From NCBI GenBank assembly GCA_946886925.1, contig CAMPJQ010000069.1, forward strand, positions 1-9,224: a stretch of 9,224 nucleotides of DNA, written 5' to 3'. Position numbers and translations under genes: made by a program. The notes beneath the pieces are model-generated. The model was not told where the DNA came from and ran no database searches. It was given only the letters and a program-made list of their open reading frames with translations. Below are positions 1 through 6,140 of the stretch, one piece after another; positions within the stretch are counted from its first letter, which is position 1, and each line of letters starts with the position of its first letter. The DNA is from an uncultured Terrimonas sp. GTDB taxonomy: Bacteria > Bacteroidota > Bacteroidia > Chitinophagales > Chitinophagaceae.

Positions 1-824
1 TCTGTTTGTCGGTAAGTTTTAAAGCGCCGCATGAGTTGGATGGAAATCCACCCACTTATCCCGTGCAGGAAAAATTTAAAACGTTGTATGCACATGATAA
101 TATTCCTGAGCCACTCACGGCCGATCCGGTATATTGGAACAAATTCCCGGATTTTTTTAGAACGGATGAAAATATTGCAAGGATAAGATGGAAGCCACTG
201 TTTTCCACACCTGAATTGTATCAGCAAACGGTAAAAAACTACTACCGGATGATCACGGGTGTGGATGAAGCGGTGGGCAAAATGATGGAAAAATTGCAGC
301 AACTCGGAGTAGCGGATAATACTGTTATTATTTATATGAGTGACAATGGTTTTTCATTGGGGGAACATGGGCTGGAGGGCAAATGGTATCCGTATGAAGA
401 ATCTGTTCGTGTGCCGCTTATTGTATTTGATCCGCGGCGTGCACCGGCACAAAATGGAAAAGTAGTTGAAAAACTGGCACTCAATATTGATATTGCGCCT
501 ACCCTGTTATCGCTGGCCGGTGTAGCTACGCCCAAACGAATGCAGGGTGAGGATCTTTTTGCATTAACAGATAATAAGATTCCCGAAAGAGAAGGTTTTT
601 TTTACAAGCATACTTTCGCCGGAACACCTGCACTGCCGCAATCCGAAGCGGTGATCAGCAAATCCATGAAATACATTATTTATACAGAACATCATTACGA
701 AGAACTGTATGATCTTTCCCGCGACCCATACGAAACCACTAACCTCGCAGGAAATGAAAAATATAAAAAGCAAATGGTGCATTTTAGAAAGCGCCTTGAA
801 ACCTTAAAGCGGAATGCCCTCTGA
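1..824 (+). CDS. S1-type sulfatase, C-terminal part (5' end outside window)
   Basis: This is the C-terminal part of a type I (formylglycine-dependent) sulfatase, which hydrolyses sulfate esters, here probably on a glycan. About 273 residues are visible; the first complete codon is at position 3 and the frame is open to the window edge. The first visible residues, LSVSFKAPH, match the family's conserved strand after the active-site half. The key segment is SDNGFSLGEHGLEGKW (positions 339-386): its Asp-Asn (342-347) normally ligates Ca2+ and its Lys (381-383) normally contacts the sulfate. It is followed by YEESVRVPLIV, typical of the family, and by a C-terminal LYDLSRDPYETTNLA segment that usually closes S1 sulfatases. 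The C/S-x-P-x-R maturation motif lies upstream, so signal peptide and activity cannot be judged. It resembles the arylsulfatase A, iduronate and GlcNAc-6-sulfatase-like groups; the subfamily and sulfate position are not determinable. A nearby rhamnosidase pair suggests a rhamnose-containing sulfated substrate, which is an inference. Confidence 0.93.
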   Translation, partial: CLSVSFKAPHELDGNPPTYPVQEKFKTLYAHDNIPEPLTADPVYWNKFPDFFRTDENIARIRWKPLFSTPELYQQTVKNYYRMITGVDEAVGKMMEKLQQLGVADNTVIIYMSDNGFSLGEHGLEGKWYPYEESVRVPLIVFDPRRAPAQNGKVVEKLALNIDIAPTLLSLAGVATPKRMQGEDLFALTDNKIPEREGFFYKHTFAGTPALPQSEAVISKSMKYIIYTEHHYEELYDLSRDPYETTNLAGNEKYKKQMVHFRKRLETLKRNAL

Positions 825-916
825 TACGACATGATTTGAATACTTCTACCCCGCAAAACTTCTGGTGGAATCAGTTTCAGGAAGGTACAGGATGAAATAA
901 TGCTGTAACGCTGCTA

Positions 917-941
917 CCTTCAACGCTGAAGGGAATGTTTG
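917..941 (+). other. small hairpin followed by weak promoter-like element
   Basis: In the 162-bp gap between the sulfatase and the first rhamnosidase, CCTTCA (917-922) and TGAAGG (927-932) form a perfect 6-bp stem with a 4-base loop. No T-run follows, so it is not a convincing intrinsic terminator. Directly after it, AATGTTTG (934-941) matches the Bacteroidota -7 consensus TAnnTTTG at all but the first base, about 45 bp before the ATG at 987. No clear TTG -33 element sits at the right distance. It could be a weak internal promoter or chance; the rest of this gap shows nothing recognisable. Confidence 0.25.
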
Positions 942-986
942 CTATTGTTATTCCCACACATCATAAAACTGAAGAAATACTTACGA

Positions 987-2744
987 ATGAAAAAAAGATT
1001 GTTATCCGCATTGTTCCTTCACGCTGTGATTTGTGGAACCACATATGCCCAGTTACCGCCTGTATTTAGCCAAACCCGGCAGGCACAATCCACTGAAACA
1101 GTAACCCGATATCTTTCACCGGTTAAAATTTTATGGCAAACGGAAAATGCTCCGGCAAATATTAAAAATGAACAGCGACTGTTGAAACCGGGGAATGGCC
1201 AGGCCGATCTTGCCAATAAAGATATGTGTGTGCTTAAAAGTGATGCAAAAATAAAGCCCGCCTTATTGTTTGACTTTGGAAGAGAATTGCACGGCGGGTT
1301 GCAAATAGTAACCGGCATGTATCCAGGTAATAAACCCGTTAAACTGAGAGTTCGTTTTGGAGAATCGGCCAGCGAAGCAATGAGCGATATTGAGCCCAAA
1401 CAAAATGCCACAAATGATCATGCTATGCGCGATATGATCGTGGAAGTGCCCTGGTTGGGTAAACTGGAAGTGGGCAATACAGGATTTCGTTTTGTACGCA
1501 TTGACCTGCTCGATGAAAATGTAGAATTGCAGTTAAAAGAAGTGCGTGCCATTTTTGTATTCAGGGATATTCCTTACCTCGGATCATTCAACAGCAGCGA
1601 TACTTTATTGAACAAAATATGGATGACAGGCGCTTACACCGTGCACCTGAACATGCAGGATTATTTATGGGATGGCATAAAACGCGACAGGCTGGTTTGG
1701 GTGGGCGATATGCATCCCGAAACTTCTACGATCAGCGCCGTTTTTGGCAATAATGAAGTGGTGCCTAAGAGTCTTGATCTTTCGCGCGACATAACCCCAC
1801 TGCCAGGCTGGATGAACGGCATTAGCACCTACTCTATGTGGTGGATCATTATTCACCGAGATTGGTATTATCATAATGGCGATCTGAAATACCTGCAGCA
1901 GCAGAAAGATTACCTGGTAAAACTGCTGGACTACATCATCACAAAAATTGATAAAGATGGCAAAGAACAATTGGACGGTACCCGGTTTTTAGACTGGCCT
2001 TCGAGCGAGAATACAAAAGGCGTGGATGCCGGCTTACAGGCCATGATGGTATGGTCGTTGAGTGCTGGTGCAGAGCTATGCAAAATTTTAAATGAACCGG
2101 TAGCGGAAAAGAATTGCGAAGCCGCTGTTGCTCGTCTAAAAAAATATATTCCTGATCATAATCATTCAAAACAGGGAGCAGCATTAATGGCGCTTACTGA
2201 TTTGATGCCAGCCGCAAAAGCCAATAAGGAAGTGCTGGCGGTAAACGGCGCACACAATTTTTCTACCTTTTATGGTTACTATATGCTGCAGGCGAAAGCA
2301 AAAGCAGGCGATTACCAGGGCGCTTTAGATGCCATAAGAGAATACTGGGGCGCCATGCTGAACCTTGGGGCAACCACGTTCTGGGAAGATTTTAACCTGG
2401 ATTGGCTGCCCAATGCATCGCGTATTGATGAATTGCCAAAATCGGGGCAAAAAGATATTCATGGCGATTACGGCGCCTATTGTTACATCGGTTTCAGGCA
2501 TAGCTTAAGTCATGGCTGGGCAAGTGGCCCCACACCGTGGCTAACCGAACATGTGCTGGGCATTAAAGTAATGGCGCCAGGTTGTAAGGTAATAGAAATT
2601 AAACCCCATCTGGGCGATCTGCAATTTGCAGAAGGAAGTTTCCCAACACCCTACGGTTTGCTGAAAGTAAGACATGTGAAACAGGCAAATGGAAAAGTGG
2701 TTACTACCGTAGATGCGCCTAAAGGTGTAAAAGTGATTCAATAA
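987..2744 (+). CDS. compact secreted GH78-type alpha-L-rhamnosidase (six-hairpin glycosidase)
   Basis: This 585-residue protein is probably a periplasmic or secreted exo-acting alpha-L-rhamnosidase-like enzyme. I chose ATG 987, not the in-frame TTG at 939, because it opens directly into a Sec signal peptide (MKKRLLSALF..., likely cleavage TYA21|Q22). Residues about 90-200 resemble the beta-sandwich domain before the catalytic domain (LLFDFGRELHGGLQI, then VRFGES). The (alpha/alpha)6 catalytic domain runs from about 205 to 510 and contains DGIKRDRLVWVGDMHPE (D229-E245), FLDWP (D336) and ATTFWEDF (E467). The C-terminal beta domain (about 510-580) has GPTPWLTEHVLGI and IKPHLG. E467 aligns with the general base Glu of GH78. 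The position of the general acid Glu in the DERLGW motif of classical GH78 is Asp234 here. The protein lacks the N-terminal beta domains of its 960-residue neighbour. It lies 162 bp after the sulfatase and 76 bp before the next gene, so one operon is plausible. The fold is secure; the exact sugar specificity is not. Confidence 0.88.
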   Translation: MKKRLLSALFLHAVICGTTYAQLPPVFSQTRQAQSTETVTRYLSPVKILWQTENAPANIKNEQRLLKPGNGQADLANKDMCVLKSDAKIKPALLFDFGRELHGGLQIVTGMYPGNKPVKLRVRFGESASEAMSDIEPKQNATNDHAMRDMIVEVPWLGKLEVGNTGFRFVRIDLLDENVELQLKEVRAIFVFRDIPYLGSFNSSDTLLNKIWMTGAYTVHLNMQDYLWDGIKRDRLVWVGDMHPETSTISAVFGNNEVVPKSLDLSRDITPLPGWMNGISTYSMWWIIIHRDWYYHNGDLKYLQQQKDYLVKLLDYIITKIDKDGKEQLDGTRFLDWPSSENTKGVDAGLQAMMVWSLSAGAELCKILNEPVAEKNCEAAVARLKKYIPDHNHSKQGAALMALTDLMPAAKANKEVLAVNGAHNFSTFYGYYMLQAKAKAGDYQGALDAIREYWGAMLNLGATTFWEDFNLDWLPNASRIDELPKSGQKDIHGDYGAYCYIGFRHSLSHGWASGPTPWLTEHVLGIKVMAPGCKVIEIKPHLGDLQFAEGSFPTPYGLLKVRHVKQANGKVVTTVDAPKGVKVIQ

Positions 2745-2748
2745 AACC

Positions 2749-2776
2749 GTGAACCTGTTTACTATATTTTTTATTT
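2749..2776 (+). terminator. weak hairpin plus T-rich stretch between the two rhamnosidase genes
   Basis: Just after the stop codon, GTGAAC (2749-2754) can pair with GTTTAC (2757-2762) with one G-T wobble, followed by a T-rich run ending near 2776. The intervening loop is only two bases, so the innermost pair must open, leaving a short AT-rich stem. It may attenuate transcription but is a poor intrinsic terminator. The T-rich run also contains TTTATTTG (2770-2777), one mismatch from the -7 consensus TAnnTTTG, so an internal promoter is an equally weak alternative. Confidence 0.2.
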
Positions 2777-2820
2777 GCCCACGCCAATTTTCAAAAAGCA
2801 GATCATTTTAAATCCTAAAG

Positions 2821-5703
2821 ATGCTAACGTTATTAAAAAAAGCTTTTCAAACGGTTGCAAAATTATCTTTCTTCTGCTGCCTGTTTGTATTTGCTGTTCA
2901 GGCGCAATCTGATCTGAGACCCCTGAACCTGAGGGTGGAGTATAAAACCAATGCATTTATTGATGCAACGAAACCCAGGTTTAGCTGGGAACTGCAGTCT
3001 GCTGTTCATAACCAACAGCAAACAGCCCGGCAAATACTGGTAGCTGGCTCTGTTGCTTTATTAAACAATGAGAAAGCTGATGTGTGGAACTCAGGGAAGA
3101 TCGCTTCTGACGCTACTAACCAGGTTGAATACGCAGGCAACGCACTTGTATCTAACAAAACCTATTACTGGAAAGTGCGCAGTTGGGATAAAAATGGTAA
3201 ACCCGGCCCATGGAGTGAGCCGGCATATTTTAGTACAGGCCTCCTGCAGCAAGGCGACTGGAAGGCAGAATGGATCGGTTATGATGTAAACGGTTTATCA
3301 GTAAATAAAAACTATCATCTTCCGCCTTCTCCTTATTTGCGCAAAGAAGCTGCAGTAAGCAGCACAATAAAAAAAGCAAACCTGTATGTTACGGCTTTGG
3401 GCCTATATGAGTTTTATATTAATGGCAAACGAATTGGCGAAGATTATTTCGCTCCCGGATGGACGGACTATAACAAAAGAGTTTATTACAGCGCTTATGA
3501 TGTAACCAAAGAACTAAAAAAAGGTAAAAATGTTTTTGGCGCTATACTCTCCACCGGATGGTATGCCGGGTATTTAGGGTATGCCTTACTGGTAGGTAGC
3601 CCGGTAACGCATAGCTTTTACGGAAAAGTGCCTCTTTTGAAAGCGCAGGTGGAAATTGAGTATACAAATGGTAAAAAGGAAATTATCAGCACAGATGATT
3701 CATGGAAAGCATCTACAGGTGCTATTCTTGAAGCAGATATATTAAATGGTGAAACCTATAACGCCAATCTGGAACCGGAAGGATGGAAAAGAACAGGCTT
3801 TAATGATGCGGCGTGGAAACAGGTGCACTCCTATCCGGAGAAAGCTGCTTTGCCATTGCAGCTATACCCTGGCAACCCCGTTAAAATAATTGAAGAGCTT
3901 ACTCCTGTAAGTATAAAAGAAAACTCGGGAAAATATGTAGTGAATATGGGCCAAAATTTTTCAGGTGTGGTGAGGCTTACAGTTAAAGGCAAAAAAGGTG
4001 ATACCATTATTATTAAGTACGGCGAAATGCTGTATTTGGATGGAAAGGTGATGACCGAAAACCTGAGGAAGGCGAGGGCAACAGATACCTATATCCTGAA
4101 AGGAAATACAAATGGCGAAACCTGGATGCCACGCTTTACTTATCACGGATTTCAGTATGTGGAAATTACCGGCTTAAAAGCAAAGCCTTCTGTAAAAGAT
4201 ATCACCGGTATTGTAATGAGTTCCGCAACACCGGTAACAGGTAACTTTGAAACGGATAATGAGATGCTGAACCAGTTGTATAAAAATATTGTGTGGACAC
4301 AGCGGTCTAACTATTTTGATATTCCAACTGATTGTCCGCAGCGTGATGAGCGCCTGGGCTGGACTGGAGATGCGCAGATCTATATGCGGTCCGCCGCATT
4401 TAATAGTGATATAGCCGCATTTCATACCAAATGGATCACTGACCTGAATGACGCCCAATGGCCATCCGGTGCTTATCCTGTTTATGCACCGCTGCCTGTG
4501 GGTGCCAATGGCAAAGCCGCCATACGGGCGTCGGATACTTTTTCGCCCGGTTGGGCAGAAGCAGGTATTGTGTGTCCTTACAATATTTATAAAATGTACG
4601 GCGATACCAGGATCATTGAACAGTCGTGGCCCTATATGATGAAGTATATGGCATTTCTTGAAACAAGGAGTAAAGGCAGGTATTATTTTGCCGAAGGGAG
4701 CTTCGAAGATTTTAACCCCAAAGGTGGTTTTGGCGACTGGCTTTCGGTAGGTAAAAAAACACCGCCCGATATGCTGGCTACCATGTATTATAATTACTGC
4801 GCTTTGCTGATGGCCGAAATGGCAGAAGCGACCGGTAATAAAAAAGACGCTGGTCATTTTGAAGATATATCTCAAAAAATTAAAAAAGCTTTTGCCTCAC
4901 ATTATATAGATGCTGTTGGGAAATTAAAAACCAATGCTACTGCCTATGGAGATGGAAAGGGTTATGTAGACGGGCAGTTGGGTTTTTCGGGGCATACGCA
5001 AACGGCTTATGCCAATGCTATTTATATGAATATACTTTCACCACAAAATTTAATGAAAGCCGGTCAGTACCTGTCAGCACTGGTACGTGGTAACAACAAC
5101 CAGCTTTCAACCGGCTTTCTTGGATTTAAACCATTGCTGCCTGCACTTTCGGCTACGGGTAACAGCAGCATGGCATATACCTTAATTCAGGATACGGCTT
5201 ATCCTTCTCTTGGTTTTGAGGTAGTAAATGGCGCTACTACCATATGGGAACGCTGGAATAGTTTTACAAAAGACAAAGGCTTTGAAAACAATGCCGGCAT
5301 GAATTCTTTCAATCATTATGCATTTGGCGCGGTTTGCGAATGGATGTTTCAGAACATGGCAGGAATACAACCTGTTGATGCGGGCTTTAAAACTTTTATC
5401 ATTAAGCCTGAGATTGCGGATTCGGGTATTCATTATACCGATGCAACTTATCATTCTATATACGGTAAAATAGCTGTATCCTGGAAGAAGACCGATGCGT
5501 CTTTAAAACTACGGGTAACCGTTCCAGTTAATACCAGGGCAACGGTATATATTCCTGCTGCAAATGGCAACACTATTTTATGCAATGGTAAACCATTAAG
5601 CAACAATACTGATATCGTTGAAAAAGAAATAAAGGATCAACGGCATATTATCGTTGAAGCTGGATCAGGAACGTATGAATTCATTATCGCTGTGCATTCC
5701 TGA
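2821..5703 (+). CDS. secreted multidomain GH78 alpha-L-rhamnosidase
   Basis: This is a full-length 960-residue alpha-L-rhamnosidase of family GH78, an inverting enzyme that releases terminal alpha-L-rhamnose from glycans or glycosides. A Sec signal peptide is clear (cleavage likely VQA28|Q29), so it acts in the periplasm or outside. Domains in order: fibronectin/Ig-like N-domain (about 33-140, with WKVRSWDKNG and PWSEPAYF); Bac_rhamnosid_N beta domain (about 180-340, with YEFYINGKRIGEDYFAPGW); a second beta domain (about 355-455, with VVNMGQNFSGVVRLTVKG); the (alpha/alpha)6 catalytic domain (about 465-845); and a C-terminal beta domain (about 850-955). The signature TDCPQRDERLGWTGD spans T503-D517. 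By comparison with characterised GH78 enzymes, E510 is the general acid and E810 in ATTIWERW the general base; D504, D509 and D517 are also conserved. Its length is normal for the family and no frameshift is seen. It starts 76 bp after the compact GH78-type gene and a 437-bp gap follows, so it probably ends the enzyme operon. Confidence 0.96.
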   Translation: MLTLLKKAFQTVAKLSFFCCLFVFAVQAQSDLRPLNLRVEYKTNAFIDATKPRFSWELQSAVHNQQQTARQILVAGSVALLNNEKADVWNSGKIASDATNQVEYAGNALVSNKTYYWKVRSWDKNGKPGPWSEPAYFSTGLLQQGDWKAEWIGYDVNGLSVNKNYHLPPSPYLRKEAAVSSTIKKANLYVTALGLYEFYINGKRIGEDYFAPGWTDYNKRVYYSAYDVTKELKKGKNVFGAILSTGWYAGYLGYALLVGSPVTHSFYGKVPLLKAQVEIEYTNGKKEIISTDDSWKASTGAILEADILNGETYNANLEPEGWKRTGFNDAAWKQVHSYPEKAALPLQLYPGNPVKIIEELTPVSIKENSGKYVVNMGQNFSGVVRLTVKGKKGDTIIIKYGEMLYLDGKVMTENLRKARATDTYILKGNTNGETWMPRFTYHGFQYVEITGLKAKPSVKDITGIVMSSATPVTGNFETDNEMLNQLYKNIVWTQRSNYFDIPTDCPQRDERLGWTGDAQIYMRSAAFNSDIAAFHTKWITDLNDAQWPSGAYPVYAPLPVGANGKAAIRASDTFSPGWAEAGIVCPYNIYKMYGDTRIIEQSWPYMMKYMAFLETRSKGRYYFAEGSFEDFNPKGGFGDWLSVGKKTPPDMLATMYYNYCALLMAEMAEATGNKKDAGHFEDISQKIKKAFASHYIDAVGKLKTNATAYGDGKGYVDGQLGFSGHTQTAYANAIYMNILSPQNLMKAGQYLSALVRGNNNQLSTGFLGFKPLLPALSATGNSSMAYTLIQDTAYPSLGFEVVNGATTIWERWNSFTKDKGFENNAGMNSFNHYAFGAVCEWMFQNMAGIQPVDAGFKTFIIKPEIADSGIHYTDATYHSIYGKIAVSWKKTDASLKLRVTVPVNTRATVYIPAANGNTILCNGKPLSNNTDIVEKEIKDQRHIIVEAGSGTYEFIIAVHS

Positions 5704-5822
5704 TACATAAAATTACATGTTCATTATTTTGTGTTCTGCGTTATACTACACCCGCTTTTAGATAAAGTACACCATAATACAAGACGGTGCATGTAGGAGC
5801 AGGACGGTTATACGAAATAATG

Positions 5823-5862
5823 CCAATACTTTTATTAAGTGTTGGATAAACGGTTAATTTTT
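5823..5862 (+). terminator. candidate transcription terminator after the rhamnosidase gene
   Basis: CCAATACTT (5823-5831) and AAGTGTTGG (5837-5845) form a 9-bp stem with one T-G wobble around a 5-base loop, TTATT. A T-rich run, TTAATTTTTT, follows after about ten bases and ends at 5862. The stem is good, but the delay before the T-run is longer than in a textbook intrinsic terminator, and the stop codon lies 120 bp upstream. The position between two likely transcription units supports the call. Confidence 0.35.
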
Positions 5863-6026
5863 TATATGAATCCCAAAAACGATTGCTATGCAAAAACAAA
5901 TGCCATTGGAAAATGGTTTAAACACTTCTTAACTGAAACAGGGTATCTGTCTGTTTACATTGAATGCCCCGGAGCAACTTTGTTCTGAAATATTAATCCT
6001 CTTTTAATCAATGTAAGGTAAAAATA

Positions 6027-6054
6027 TTGACCTGTAAAATCTATGTAGATTTTG
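6027..6054 (+). promoter_or_regulatory. candidate promoter A for the susC-like gene
   Basis: TTG (6027-6029) is followed after 16 bases by TAGATTTT (6046-6053), which matches the Bacteroidota sigma-ABfr-type consensus TAnnTTTG at all but the last base, with a G directly after it. The spacing is slightly short for this promoter class. The -7-like element forms the right arm of the perfect dyad at 6036-6053, so a protein bound there would block or remodel this promoter. The leader would be about 80 bp. Confidence 0.3.
6036..6053. promoter_or_regulatory. perfect 18-bp inverted repeat, candidate operator
   Basis: AAAATCTA (6036-6043), spacer TG, then TAGATTTT (6046-6053) is a perfect 8+2+8 bp dyad, about 90 bp before the susC start and overlapping a promoter-like element. 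Perfect short dyads of this size are typical binding sites for dimeric regulators. As RNA, the two-base loop would be too tight for a stable full stem, which favours a DNA-protein role over a hairpin. The regulator is not in the window. PULs are commonly controlled by SusR-like, hybrid two-component, ECF sigma or AraC/GntR/LacI regulators, and this site alone does not say which. Confidence 0.4.
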
Positions 6055-6067
6055 CTGCAGGGAAGTA

Positions 6068-6094
6068 TTGCCCAATCCATCAGATATACTTTAG
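6068..6094 (+). promoter_or_regulatory. candidate promoter B for the susC-like gene
   Basis: TTG (6068-6070) is followed after 16 bases by TACTTTAG (6087-6094), which matches TAnnTTTG except at one position. It would give a leader of about 40 bases before ATG 6141. The layout copies candidate A exactly 41 bp downstream: TATTGACC at 6025-6032 and TATTGCCC at 6066-6073 differ at one base. Only one of the two may be active. Confidence 0.3.
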
Positions 6095-6140
6095 ATTTCC
6101 CACAAAGGAAAATTTGTTATTCACTTCAATTAAAATTGTT

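Larger units (their letters stand above)
5704..6140. other. 437-bp intergenic region between rhamnosidase and susC-like gene
   Basis: No convincing gene is seen here. The region is clearly more AT-rich than the flanking genes. It holds, in order: a possible terminator hairpin (5823-5845); a 41-codon open frame (5866-5988) with no recognisable product; a GTTTAAAC palindrome (5916-5923); a perfect 18-bp dyad (6036-6053); two promoter-like TTG / TA elements 41 bp apart; and a 12-bp palindrome CAATTAAAATTG (6127-6138) two bases before the susC start. Its length and contents suggest that susC has its own promoter and regulator binding site rather than being read through from the rhamnosidase gene. 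Confidence 0.7.

Noticed and set aside
6..8. TTG at position 6 as start of the sulfatase
   Set aside because: The frame is open to the window edge and the sequence begins inside a conserved sulfatase strand; the gene starts upstream of the window.
939..986. N-terminal extension of the compact rhamnosidase from a TTG start at 939
   Set aside because: The added 16 residues precede an otherwise normal signal peptide that begins with MKKR at 987, so ATG 987 is the better start.
1032..1034. Cys16 in the compact rhamnosidase signal peptide as a lipoprotein cysteine
   Set aside because: The residues before it (AVI) do not fit a lipobox, whereas TYA|Q is a good signal peptidase I site.
4174..4875. 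233-residue open frame on the minus strand
   Set aside because: It lies entirely inside the strongly supported GH78 gene, opposite its catalytic domain; its His/Cys/Ile-rich translation is typical of an antisense shadow.
5704..6140. tRNA, small RNA, riboswitch or CRISPR repeats in the long gap
   Set aside because: There is no cloverleaf, no array of regular repeats and no recognisable riboswitch core; only short dyads and promoter-like elements are visible.
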